Shown: positions 24,876-35,737 of the stretch, one piece after another
How positions within the stretch are numbered: position 1 is the stretch's first letter
How the letters are laid out: the number at the start of each line of letters is the position of its first letter
Assembly: GCA_013398175.1 (NCBI GenBank)
Contig: VZRZ01007232.1
Coordinates: 136,414-200,413 of the forward strand
Length of the DNA: 64,000 bases
Direction: 5' to 3'
Source: Climacteris rufus
Lineage: Eukaryota > Chordata > Aves > Passeriformes > Climacteridae
The notes under the pieces: generated by a model
The model's database searches: none
Told to the model about the DNA's origin: nothing
Seen by the model: only the letters and a program-made list of their open reading frames with translations
Program-made: the position numbers and the translations under genes

Positions 24876-26188
24876 GAAGGAGATAACCAAACCTTTTTTC
24901 TACCTATATTTTTTCAGTTTGAAGTTTGGAGAAATTTTAAAAGAAACTCAACAAATCTTTAGAAATCTCCTGACAAATATTTTTACCCTCATCATCCATC
25001 TTTTTCTTGAAGAAACCCATATTGAACTGAGTTCTTAAAATTTAAAGTGTCTGTTATATTAAATGATGTACTCTTTCAAGTGTGTCATTCAATTGATACT
25101 TCTAATTTATAATTGCAATTTGTAAGGCACAAAGATATGCAAAAAAAATTGAGCAATATTAATTGCATCGTTCAGAATGACAAGAGAACTGCTGTGACCT
25201 AAGCAAATGACAGAGATGGAGGAAACCTTGTTCTAGGGATTTCCAGAGGTGTAGCAGATCAACAGACGAGCACACACTTCTGCAAAACCTGAAACCAGTG
25301 TCACTAAACCAGGGTGATTGTTGGGATACTTCCTCAAAGCAGCAAGCTCTGCAGGAAAGGAGCTTTAAGGAATGAGCAGATGTTAGGAATGGTAGGCTGC
25401 AGTGTAACTCCTTAAAAACAGAGCCACTACAGACAGACAGGAGGCTCGTTTGTTCTCCCTCCTTCTAGCCCTGTAGCCTGGTATTAGAGGACCTCTCCTA
25501 GCAAATGGCTTCTTCTCACTCCACATTTAAAGATGCCAAGGGGCCCCTTCTCTTTGATGCATTTTTCTGCTCTTTAGCTCTGTCAGGACAAGTACTTGTG
25601 ATACATGTAATACGTGTAATGGTGTATTTGAAGGCAGAAGTGCCTGTTGCAATGAGAAGGAGAAGGGTGGTACTTCAGCTCAGTACTTTCCAAGTTATGT
25701 TCATTTTTACTAAAGGGTATACTCAACAGCATTTTCTCTCATGAGCAGCTCCACTGAGGTGAGTTAGACTGCTTTACAGGCTGTAGGATTCACCTATTGA
25801 TGAATATAACCCCAAAAAAAAAGAGTGGAAAATCCTACTGGCTTTTGAATAAGGTTTTATGAGACATTTAAAAGATAGCAGGGGCTGTTCTGAGGTATAA
25901 TACATAAACTGATTTGAGGTTTTTGTGTGAAATTGAATATATACCTCCAAAGCATACTACTAAATATTTTAGTATGAAAACATCGCTCTGAGCACTTTTG
26001 TAAATTTCTATTCTTGAAATATCGATCCAACAATTTTGAAGCACCACTAGGACTTTCTATAAATATCAAACCAAGCTACCCACAAAATTTGGTGTCTGAG
26101 CACATAGGCTACTGCATTCCTTTATGCAATGTGCATTATGCAATTTATTATTTATGTATGTTACTTCTTATCCATCATGAATAATCTG

Positions 26189-26327
26189 AGGTTAGCTCCA
26201 TCGATTAGAGCATGGTGCTGATAACACCAAGGTCACATATTTGATTCCCATATGGGCCATTCACTCATTAGACTCAATTTTCCTTATGGGTCCCTTCCAA
26301 CCCAGAATATTCTGTGATACTGTGATA
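26189..26327 (+). mobile_element. tRNA-Ile-derived SINE with CR1 tail (TguSINE1-like)
   Basis: The 5' part reads like an isoleucine tRNA: 'gttagctcc', 'attagagcatggtgctgat', 'aacaccaaggtc', then a decayed B-box 'tttgattccc' and 'atgggcca'. After a short linker it switches to a CR1 3' end, 'gggtcccttccaaccc' with 'attctgtgatactgtga'. A tRNA head with a CR1 tail is the structure I remember for TguSINE1 of the zebra finch and relatives, mobilised by the CR1 reverse transcriptase. Mutations at several conserved positions show that it is not a working tRNA gene. It is the best lineage marker in the window. Confidence 0.8.
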
Positions 26328-26809
26328 GTTAAAAGGAGATGTAACTCAGAATACTTACCAAATGGGTGAATGATTTACTTTCAAATTAACTGTGGAAAAT
26401 TTATAAATAAATTGACAATTACTACTCTCTGAGTTCTGTGATGGTATCTATTGGACTTAATGAGAATTTGAGCAGAAGCCACTGTCTCTGGTAAAATTGG
26501 ATAGCTAGGCCTTGAGCTGAAGTATTCTGTTTTTCTGAAACCTTCCCACAGTGATACCTCATTTCTTCAATTTTCCTAGAGCCCATATATTTAACCATAT
26601 GTGTCTGCATGTGCTTTTCCTGTATGGGACAGCGAGAACAGCAGTTAATGTTTGATTTGCACAAACACTTTTTATACAGGTGTGTTTGTTTTTCCTGCTG
26701 ATCTTAGCCAGCATACATGACACCTGAGTAAAACCTTTGGACTCCCGAGTGTTATTTATTGCTGGAGTCAAACTATGTTAACTCTGAACTAGCTCTAGCT
26801 TCAAACTTG

Positions 26810-27480
26810 TCAAAACTGGCTTTGTCTAACCTAATCTATTATATTCTTCCCCAAAAATACAATAGCTGACCTTTTGTTAGGAGGCCTCGGCCTCCCTTGT
26901 CAGAGTCAATATCGCCAGAAGCAAGCACCAACCAAAATAATCTTGAACTAGTCTAATACTTCTCCACATCTTAGCATCTACAATTACCAGGTTCATCAAA
27001 AAACTAAACCACATCAAAATCCTACAGGTCTTAGAAGTTTCTGCATTTTCCTGAACTCTTCAGATTCCTGTGAACCAAACTCTAATGTTAACCCTAACCC
27101 ACCCACAGAGTTCACATATATCCTACCAATCCCATCCATCACTAGCCCAAAGAGTGGGTTAATTTTGCCTGAGGGTCAGTCTGCAGCCTGACACCATGCA
27201 TCTCTTCAATCCAGCAGTCATTTGACTCTTCAGTCCTCTTAAACCCTAGATTCGGGTCAAACTCTAACCCTAGTTTTAATCAGAACCCAGAAATTAATCT
27301 GCAGTTGTGACCAGCATCTCCATCCCCTGCTATCTCTGGATCAGCCCTTCCCATCTGGACCTCTAGCTGCAATTCCAGCCTTCACTGAAAGGACCCAGAT
27401 CCTCTCCTGCCCTATTACCCTGAACTCTCCCTTACCAGCTGTAGTTTCCATTCTAACTTTAATGTTCTTGTAGGAATACA
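26810..27480. repeat. Pyrimidine-biased block with scattered telomere-like CCCTAA motifs
   Basis: The plus strand is C/T-rich and contains TTAACCCTAACCC at 27088-27100, AAACCCTAG at 27241-27249, CTAACCCTAG near 27264-27273 and more distant variants such as 'ctaacctaatc' and 'ttctaactttaat'. These are isolated, degenerate units rather than an array. It may be a decayed minisatellite or interstitial telomeric remnant, or chance in a biased stretch. No gene was recognised in it. Confidence 0.3.
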
Positions 27481-27987
27481 CAAAAAGCATAGATTTTTCA
27501 TGCTTTCTTCTGCAAAACACAAATCTTTACTCCAGTCCTAACAGCAGGCTCAGAACTGAACCTTGTCAGTTCATTTCTGTTACCCCCAGCCATGTCCCAT
27601 TTCTGTGACAGCAAGGAATTAAGAAATTCAATAAGATCCTACAGTGTCCATACACAGAAGGGCTGGGGCTACTGTAGGAAAGGAGAATATTTAGGAGTCA
27701 GTGATTTTGGCCCACAATGCAGGCAGGATTACAATTAGAACTGGAATTGTCCAGCAATGCTGAGACCAATGAGGAACATCCATTCCTAATCCCTGCAAGG
27801 TGCACAGTTAGGAAAGAGCTTCTGCTGTGAGAAATGAGTGAGGCATGCTAGATTTGGTAGGCTGCATCTAGCAGAGAATGTTTAATATTGAATTAGTGTT
27901 TCAGAAGAAATGAGCTGAGGAGGGGTTTTGCTGATTGCTGAGACTTGCAAAGCCTCATACCAGAAGCACCCAATGATCTTAACTGGA

Positions 27988-28545
27988 TGTGGTGGTTGAA
28001 CAGCAGCTGGCAAATAAGTTCCACACAGCTGCTCACTCACCTCCCTGCACTGGGAAGTTAAAAGTGGGATGAGTGAGAGAACTGGATGAGTCAAAGTGAG
28101 AAAACTCATAGGTTAAGAAAATAGACAGTTTAATAGGTAAAGCAAAAGTCATGCATACAAGTGAAAAAAAACAAGGAATTCATTCACCACTCCCTATGGG
28201 TGGGCAGGTGTTCAGCCAGCTCCAAGAAACCCGGGCTCCATCACACTTAACAGTGACTTGGGGTGCCAAACACCATCACTCTGAACTCCCCTGTTTCCTT
28301 CTTCTTCCCCCAGCTCTACATGCTGAGCAGGATGCCATATGGTATGAGATATTCCTTTGGATGCATGGAGTCAGCTGTACCAGCTCCTTGTGCACCTCCA
28401 GCCTGCTCACTAGTGGGGTGTGAGGAGCAGAAAATACCTTGATGCTGTGTAAGTGCTGCTCAGCAGTAGCTAAAACATCTCTGTGTTATCAACACTGTTT
28501 TCAGTACACTTGAAGTATGGGATAAGGGGCTGCTGCCAGGGATGT
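27988..28545 (-). mobile_element. Degraded avian ERVL-like LTR
   Basis: Read on the minus strand, the block follows an LTR family widespread in birds as I remember it. It has a GTTGATAACACAGAGATG part, a GCTGAGCAGCACTTACACAG part, a segment about wedge-shaped sequence around 'ccatatggtatgagatattcc' (plus), a decayed TATA region near 28315, 'gtgaatgaattccttg' (minus), a polyadenylation-like ATTAAA (minus) at 28129-28134, 'gagttttctcacttt' (minus), and an end at CCACCACA. The 3' end (plus 27988) is clear. The 5' end, around 28545, is diverged or lost. It is non-coding and old. Family assignment to ERVL is from memory. Confidence 0.65.
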
Positions 28546-29413
28546 GAGGTTGTATCTGATACAGATGCTCAGGATTATAAAGTGAGGAATCAATACCGGG
28601 AGTTGAAAGTGGCTTTATATTATTTATTAACCATGCAGGAACTGTTTTAGGTAGTAGATTGTATAGTAGATTGTAGATCCTTGGGTTTCAGCAATGGGTT
28701 TCTTTTTAAAAGAGACTGAATACAATCCTTTCCCCAAGGGAGACCAGGAAATCTGCTGAAGTCATGTAGAGGCATGAGGCATGGCTACAGTGGTGGATTC
28801 TGGGTGTGTGAGCTTGAAAGAAACTTGGATTACAGAGCACTAAGTGGTGTGCCAGGATTTCAGCAGGGAGACAACCTCTGTGGCAGGCGCCCAGGGAAGC
28901 AGGCAGGCTGCTTCAAGTGCAAGGCACTGCAGCAGGGATCACAGCTCAGAGAGACAGAACTAACCTGAAAGGGGCATGCAGCTGCATAAACTTCACATCC
29001 ATGCTTGCCCTAGAGGAGGACCAAGCTCCTGTGGTTGAAGTGTGCTAAGAGGATCCCTTCTGAGTTTGGCAGCACAAAGCGTGCACACAGAGGTCCAAAA
29101 AGCAGCTTTTTCGTTTATGAGGATGCTTGTTAACTCTTTTTGCCATTCACCTGTGTGTACTTCCACGCCCTGTGGAAAGATGTAACAAAATTATAATGCC
29201 AACAGTCATGAGAGTATTTGGCCAGTTTCTTTCCCTTTGTGACAGCCCATGGAGACCGAGGTTGGCCAAGCTGTGTGAGCCACTCCTGCCAGAGACCTGC
29301 ACCTACACTGCTCCTCCTGGCCAGTGCCAGGCTCTGCCAGAAACACACACAGTGCAGCACATACCCAACAGAGAGAGTCAAATGAGGCTTTACCCCCCTC
29401 TGGCATAAAGTGC
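28546..29413. other. No recognised gene; moderate GC
   Basis: Several overlapping frames of 64-122 codons on both strands reflect composition. I see no repeat family with confidence. Confidence 0.35.
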
Positions 29414-29420
29414 TGCAGAA

Positions 29421-29512
29421 ACACGTACACCTGAGGATGGTGAAGGGTCCTTTGAAGCACAGAGCAAAAGCGCAGTGGAGGAACAAGGAGAAATACAAAT
29501 TTTAACACTGTG
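29421..29512 (+). CDS. Weak candidate terminal exon, plus strand
   Basis: After a pyrimidine-rich tract and an acceptor-like 'aaagtgctgcag', a frame reads TRTPEDGEGSFEAQSKSAVE and then ten more residues to a TGA at about 29510-29512. The peptide is acidic and hydrophilic, like the disordered C-terminus of an intracellular protein. A plus-strand AATAAA lies about 900 bases downstream at 30412-30417. If real, it could end a gene that starts at the left edge and includes 7502-7564. Minus-strand frames of 100-122 codons overlap it, so the evidence is thin. Confidence 0.2.
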
Positions 29513-30978
29513 AAAGTTCAGAAAGTGCAGAAGCCCCGCCACAGGTAAGACAAAGTAAGTATCAGAGCAGGACTCCCAGAACTCAACTTCACCATCACAT
29601 TGAATGGAGTTACCCCGCCCAGAGGTGTTGATGGGTTGTATTTCACTGCTCAGTGAGACACGCTGGCAGTGCCAGAACATGTTCAGACATAGAAATGCAA
29701 ATCAACTCGCCTCATTGAATCCTACATAGGGGATGCATACACACATGCTGTATGACAGTTCATTTTCTTTCTTTCTTGGGTTGGTTTTTTTTAACTACCC
29801 ATTTGCAGAGAGCGAGAGAAAATCTTCCAGCTCTCTCACTGACATCAGAGCAGGCTGTGAGTTAATTCTTTGCTCTGAGAAAGAATAGCAGTGCTGGGGC
29901 CCATGAAAAAATAGCTGCTGCTTACAGTGGAGTTCAATGCAACTGAATACCTTGTGTATTAGAAGTTCTATAAAAAATTTCAGTATAATTTCTTTAAAAT
30001 TTACTAATGGAAAGTGATATTTTCATAAATATCTTGTTACTTTTGGGGGATTTTTACTTTTTTGTCTGTGAGCATCTCTGCTTAGGAAGGACACTACAAA
30101 GGGTGGTTTTTAAACCATTTTTCCTTCACTTTGTCTTAGAAAGTCTTTGTGTCCACACTAACAACGAAAAAAAGAAGAAAGTTTGAGGCTTTTTTTAAAT
30201 GAAAATTTATTTCCTGTAAGCCATTTTGGTTTTTTTTTAATTAAGATAAATATTGTATGAGACTTTCTCTGTGAGCCCATATAATGCAGAGTGGGAGGTG
30301 GACATGCCAATATAATTGCTTCAGCAGTTAAATGAGTTCTTGCTTCTCCTGCCCCTACTCCCCATACATCAGAGTATAAATGCATTCATGAGTTTAAAGG
30401 CAATTCCTTTAAATAAAGTGTCCACAGGAGTTCCAGGAAAAAATGACATGTTGAGATTTACAGGAGCTCAAAGTTAAACCTTTCATGTGCAACCTAACCT
30501 ACTCCCTTCAGAAGTGTATGTGCCTTCAAAAACATTAGCACAACATTTCCATTAGCACACACAGAGAGACTGACATCTGCATTCATGCATTTGCACATAT
30601 AGAGAATGAACATAAACTATTTTTCTGGTCCATGCTGGATATTTATATAGAGTTATTGTCCTTAGACTTACTTTTAAATGTACCATTTCTATACACATAG
30701 CCATACCAACTCTGTTTATCTTAAGAATTATGTTATGACAGAGATTCCCACAAAAGCCAAGGGCAGGAAGGTCTCCCAGGGTGCCTTTGAAGGTCTTCCC
30801 CACAGAAGTTTGTCTTCAAAGGTTTTCTGCGTTCAGACATTCCAAACTTGCAGCTTATTCTTTTGAAGTTCTCCAGGAAGCTTTGTTGCTCTGTGACCTT
30901 AGGACACTTCTGCTATTTGTTTTCATTTGACTAGTTCAGAAAAAAATAAACCAGGTGGTACCAGGAAACCAAAATAAT
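29513..30978. other. Possible 3' UTR and intergenic zone between convergent genes
   Basis: AT-rich with no coding signal. A plus-strand AATAAA is at 30412-30417 and a minus-strand AATAAA (plus TTTATT) at 30206-30211. These fit overlapping 3' ends of two convergent transcripts, but such hexamers are common in AT-rich DNA. Confidence 0.3.
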
Positions 30979-31076
30979 CTACTTAGCAGCTTCCACAAGA
31001 TGGTGCAGTCGCACTTTGTTAAATCCAGAACCAACCACGATCAATAAACGGATTGCAGCAACAGCTGCCAGGCTGC
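30979..31076 (-). CDS. Candidate terminal coding exon, minus strand, unknown gene
   Basis: On the minus strand an acceptor-like 'cgttagtcatttctgtag' precedes GCAGCC. Skipping the two bases of a split codon, the frame reads SLAAVAAIRLLIVVGSGF, then NKVRLHHLVEAAK and a TAG stop at 30979-30981. One alternative frame closes after 11 codons and the other after about 19. The first half is strongly hydrophobic, so it could be a membrane helix or a buried helix of a HEAT/armadillo-type repeat. It keeps several CpGs in AT-rich surroundings. It may be the last exon of the gene whose internal exons are proposed at 35.4-35.7 kb. I do not recognise the protein. Confidence 0.3.
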
Positions 31077-34000
31077 CTACAGAAATGACTAACGAAACAA
31101 TTATAGAAAAAACATCATCAAGAGTGGTGAAAGATGAGAAAAAATATATTGAAACACACTGAATGTATTAATAAACAGCACTGTCAGGTGATGTTGACTA
31201 AAAAAACTGGCCTTTCAAACCTCAGTGGGATCCGTTTGTAATTTGTTTTCTTTGTGCTAGTGAAGAGCCACAAGCATTCCAAGGGAAAGCCCCCAGCTAT
31301 GAAATCCACTCTCACATTTTAATTTGACTCCTCACACATTCCCAGAAACATCTCGCAGCAAACAGAGCATTTACTGATTTTACCAGCATAAATCTGCAGT
31401 GATCCTGGGCTCTTCAACAGCTCACCCTGCATTCACTGGGGTGTGCTGGAGCTCAGAGTTGTCAGTGACCACTCTGCATATTGGACTAGCAAAGGTTGCT
31501 TATTTTACTGCACCTCTTATTATGAAAGGCCCTAACAGACTTAAGGACTGTCCCATAAGGACCAGCATCTCATTGTGAAAACGGTACACACAAAGAATAT
31601 TAAAAAATTATAGATTCCAGCAAGCAGCAGGTGAGAGTTCATATAGCTTCACTGACCAAATGATCCATGTGCCAACAGGCGTCTCCAAACGCCCATCAAG
31701 CTCCTGATTCCATTTGTTGCTCTGCTTTCCTTGTTTGTTGCTCCCTTAAGCCTATTTCTCCCAAAGCTCTGCAATGCCCATCTCTCCAAGCCTTCTACCC
31801 ACACGGGACACTTTGGCCTGGCACAAGAGAGAGTGTTCAAGTGTGGTGAAATCTCAGAGGTGGTGCTGGATGTTCAGTGTGCTTGACACTGGCTGGTCTG
31901 GTGGTCACTTCTGCTCTTAAACTTGGTGAATCACCTGTTTATTACACTCAGAAAAGCATGTGATTCACTTGGCTAATAGGGAATAATAGGCTCTGTCTCC
32001 TACCCACTGCTGACAAGATGAAACTTGCCCTGATGCAGAAGAAGCCAGCACAAAGTTTGTCACATTTAAAGCACAAGTTGCCTTGGAAAAAAGGCATTGA
32101 GATAGCCAGCAGTTCTAGAAAGGGAGCAACTCATGGCAACTTTAAAATACTCTGGCAGGTCATCCTTACTACCTGTATCCTAAAAATTCAGTAACTGTAC
32201 AGCATCCCTTATCTTTCCCCAAAACACTTTCCTGTCATTGTTAAAAAGAGGTTTGTGCTTGTTTTTGAAAACCAAATTTAGCAGTATGCCTCTAACTATT
32301 AAATAAAGATTAATTTTACTACATGTTTTTGAAGTTAAAAGTTTGTTTCTAAAAATACAAATTTTGCTCGGTGAACTGAGACTTTTTTCAAAAAAGCAGT
32401 GTTCAGTTTTTTTAAAAATGACCAGTCCTAGCAAAACAGTTGTGAAATCTCAGATGTGATTTTTCACCTCAAAGGCCAAAACCTTCCACCAGAGCTCTTT
32501 CACATTTTTAAACAGAGTTTTTAAGTGACTCTGTGAAACATCATATCTCAAATGTGTTGAAACACACCACGTTATGCTCCATGGATTTCATCAGGTTATG
32601 TTTAGTGTCTAGGAAATACACTTATCTTCAAATAAAATTCTTATTGCTAGGTTGGAGCAGTCATAAGATTCTCCTGAGAGGATATTTTCAAATGCACTTG
32701 GTTTTGGCTTGACTACTTTCCTCTATTGCTGCTCCAGAATTTTCTGTTCACAGTTTTTAATAGAAAAGTGGTTTCTGTAATATTTTTTCCACAGGAAAAT
32801 GTTGGTTGTGCCAAAACAATGTAATGTCCCTTTGGGAAAATAAAAACAAGAATCCAAAATGTTTTGAACTGTCCAAGCAAATCTAAATGTTTTGCTTGAG
32901 GATGGTTTGTCATTACTCATGGTGAGGTTTGGGTCCCTCATTTCCCCCCACAGTCTGGAGTTCCCAAATGAATTCCCTTTTCCATCAAGAACAATAGTGT
33001 CCCTTCTAGCTGGTATGATGATGCCTCAAAGACGTCCCAAGTCCACATTTTAAAATCAAAATACTTCGGAGCTTTCTGTGTTTTGTTTTTCTTCCCAATT
33101 AGAAAACAAAAGCAAAAATGTAGGACAATTTTGAACACAGTCTGATTTTCAATAGGTTCCATTTTGAAGGAAAGAGGAGTAGAAAAAGGAAATCCTTGTC
33201 CTTTGGAAAATCCCACTTCAACCAAAAGTGAAAGGAAAAATAAGCAGAAGGAAGCAGCACGTGAGCTATACTAATGTAATCCTTAATAACATGTATTTTT
33301 TTATATATAGTCTTTTTCTTCTTTCATTTAGGTACATTTGTCTGCATATTATTAACTAGCATTTAATTATGAGAATTATGAAAGTCTCTTTTTATCCCAT
33401 CATTTACAATTTAATCCATGAGAAATGAAATACCAACATGCAATGTTACCTGGCTTCAAGAAACTGTTTAGTGAAATGTACAAAACATAAAAAAAAATAG
33501 TGAAATATTATGTTACTTAAAAAATAAAAAAAAAGCAAAGATTTTTATAGTCTCTCCAAAGTTTTACAGATATCCAAAACAACAGAATCGATTATTTGCA
33601 TATTCAAAGAAAGAGAGGGGGAGAAAGGACATTTGCCAGCGACCTTTCCCAGAATAACTCAAAAAATTGTATAAATATATGTTGGTAAAACCTCTCCTTT
33701 CTAAATAAATAAATAGATAGATCTGACATTTTCATAGCTTGCAGTTCTCAATTCATGGCTTGTACTTAGTTCTGAACCTTTAGAGCAGTCCCTTTTTCTC
33801 CTTTTTGAAGAACATGAACAAGAAGGTTCTGGGTGGCTGTGATGTACCATCACCAGCTTCAGCACTCAGGAAGGCCAAGCTCATGCTCGGTTCTGTTCTG
33901 TTCCTTTAGTCTCCTGACAGCCAGATGCCCAAAAAGCACAGTGATAAAACAGCAGGACAAATCAGGAGCCTGCAGAACAAAGCCAAGAGCGCCTCAGTAG

Positions 34001-35395
34001 TAGTTTTCCTTTTTTATTAATTCCTGTATAATTGTTCTTTTTAAGCAAGAGGAGGAGAAGGTTAGAGCTGCTAACATTTTCCCACAATAGTTGTTGCGTG
34101 GTGGGAGGTCTGTTCCAACCCTGTGTTCCTACCTAACTGCAAAGAAATTCTCACTTAGCCTTTGAAGCATCAGAATGGAGCATCCACAGCCTCCTTGGCT
34201 TGTGAGAGGAAATGCTGAGAGAATTTTTGGAGAACTCACCTTAGATCTACTAAGGCTCTACATGCAGAGTGAGCCTTACCCAAAGTCCAGAGGCTCACTT
34301 GCTGGATGTACTATTAACACCTGCTGGAAAAAGCATATCCCTGACCTCTGCATGTGAGACCTGTGACATTTCAAACAACTGTGTGCAGTCTGAAAGTAGA
34401 GGAGCTTCTCTACAGCTTAGCTGGCAAAGTTGCTTCCTTCCAACATGAGAAAGCAGCAGATTTTTACGTTGCAAGTGTCAGAGCAGCGAGGCAGGCAACT
34501 GCCAAGAACAATCTCTGCCTAGAAGAAGTGGGAGCTGGGTGGTTATAGGAACTAAAAACTCTTACAAACAGTGCTGACAATCATGAATGAAGGGAAAGGC
34601 TACAAGCTCTGCTTTTAACACACCCAGGCTTCTCCCATCCCTGCATGTCTTTTTCAGATGTTAAGAATCAAGCTTTCTACAAGGGATGCCTCTGGAGCAG
34701 TAGTTGTCTCAGCTGCCTCCGTGACTCTCTCATTCCCCTGGCACAGTTTCCCAGGGAAGAACAGAAGGGGCTGTGGCTGCTTCATGGGAACAAAGCAGTG
34801 ATAAGACAACCCAAGGGTATTTATCTGGAGTGGGGTGGGAACTGAGAAACATCCATGCAGAACCATGTAACAGTTAAACACCAAGAAAACAGAGCCATCT
34901 GATCTTTCCTATTCCCCCCTACCACTGCCCTCTCCTAATTTATTCATGCAATCACATTGGATTTTCCCAAAATCCTGAAATTTCAAAAAATTCACACTGT
35001 TCTGGCTGTAGCTCAGGTGGGATGAGAAGTCACTGGTCTCCCTACGTTTCCTCATGCCAGTATCTCTTTCCTCATGCCAGTGAGCACAACAGGGTATATA
35101 TATCATTCCCTAGCAAAATTGCATCAACATATTCTTTGTTCACAAAAAACTCTAAGGAGACATAAACTAAGATCATGTTAGCAGAGCTGCAAAACTATAG
35201 GAAAAAAGCTACAGTTGTCTTTATGCCAGCAGACCTGAGGGGACTGTAACCTCCACCTGAAGGAACGGTGATGAGAAAATCAGAGTCATGAGGAAAACAA
35301 TAGAAATAGAGGACATGCTGAGGAAAAAAACATTTGTATCTGAAAGAAGTCCAGTCTTGTGAGATCTCTAAATGGCTCAGAACAGTTATGTCCAC
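31077..35395. other. Probable intron or intergenic DNA, minus-transcribed
   Basis: No firm exon was seen. The plus strand looks A-rich, as expected of the antisense of an intron. Short frames at 31649-31849, 32938-33225 and 34175-34548 lack splice support. There is a simple (AAAT)n/(GATA)n patch at 33701-33724 and a 15-base direct repeat ('tttcctcatgccagt') at about 35046-35082. Confidence 0.35.
33701..33724. repeat. (AAAT)n then (GATA)n patch
   Basis: Three AAAT units followed by AGATAGAT. Short simple repeat. Confidence 0.75.
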
Positions 35396-35598
35396 CTGTA
35401 ATGATGAACACGGTGAGAGTGAACAGCCCTATCCTGATCTAAGGATTTGTTTGCCATCACAGATTGAAAGGATGATTTTGCTCCTAGAACTATTCCTAAA
35501 GCAATAAACTTGATCACATTAATCTCTAAACTAAGAAGGAAGGCTTTCTGGTCCTTAGGGATGTGAGCAACAATCATCCTTAAAACATTAGGCCAGAC
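35396..35598 (-). CDS. Candidate internal coding exon B, minus strand, unknown gene
   Basis: On the minus strand the acceptor-like 'gaattttttgtgacag' precedes a frame open for 67 codons: VWPNVLRMIVAHIPKDQKAF, then LLSLEINVIKFIALGIVLGA, then a more polar end. The donor proposed at 35395 (CAG|gtggac) is weak, so the 3' border is uncertain. The exon starts in phase 0, which agrees with exon A ending in phase 0. Hydrophobic positions recur as in amphipathic helices, so a helical-repeat (HEAT/ARM-like) protein is possible. This is a guess and I could not name a family. Confidence 0.35.
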
Positions 35599-35656
35599 CT
35601 GTCACAAAAAATTCAAAATATCTGTTAAGCATTAAAGTATAACAAAGGACACTCAC

Positions 35657-35737
35657 GTAGGCCTGAAGAATTTGTTCATCTTTACTCAGGGTGGTAGCTC
35701 CAACAAAAGCACCATACAGAGTCTCAAGAAGGTTTAA
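35657..35737 (-). CDS. Candidate internal coding exon A, minus strand, unknown gene
   Basis: An 81-base segment lies between 'tcttctttcatcatcagtag' and a full-consensus donor TAC|gtgagt (35651-35656 on plus). One frame is open and the other two stop within six codons. It gives LNLLETLYGAFVGATTLS plus KDEQILQAY, 27 codons in phase 0-0. The acceptor is a tandem CAGTAG. Using the first CAG would put TAG in frame as a stop, so only the second site keeps the frame. It joins exon B (starting VWPNVL) without a phase conflict. This pair is the best coding evidence in the window. Confidence 0.42.

Larger units (their letters stand above)
22112..26188. other. AT-rich DNA with simple repeats
   Basis: No exon or transposon was recognised. 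Simple repeats are a (GACA)n run at 24081-24099 and a long A-tract at 24838-24875. The overlapping frames at 23856-24261 on both strands have no splice or domain support. Confidence 0.4.

Noticed and set aside
24742..25038. 98-codon plus-strand frame with a poly-lysine stretch
   Set aside because: The lysines come from the A-tract at 24838-24875; not coding.
26189..26260. A functional tRNA-Ile gene
   Set aside because: The acceptor stem and B-box are mutated and the sequence runs straight into a CR1 tail, so it is a SINE.
28774..28968. Retroviral zinc-knuckle-like CxxC reading
   Set aside because: Only one CxxC pair, no full CCHC pattern, and no neighbouring gag or pol similarity.
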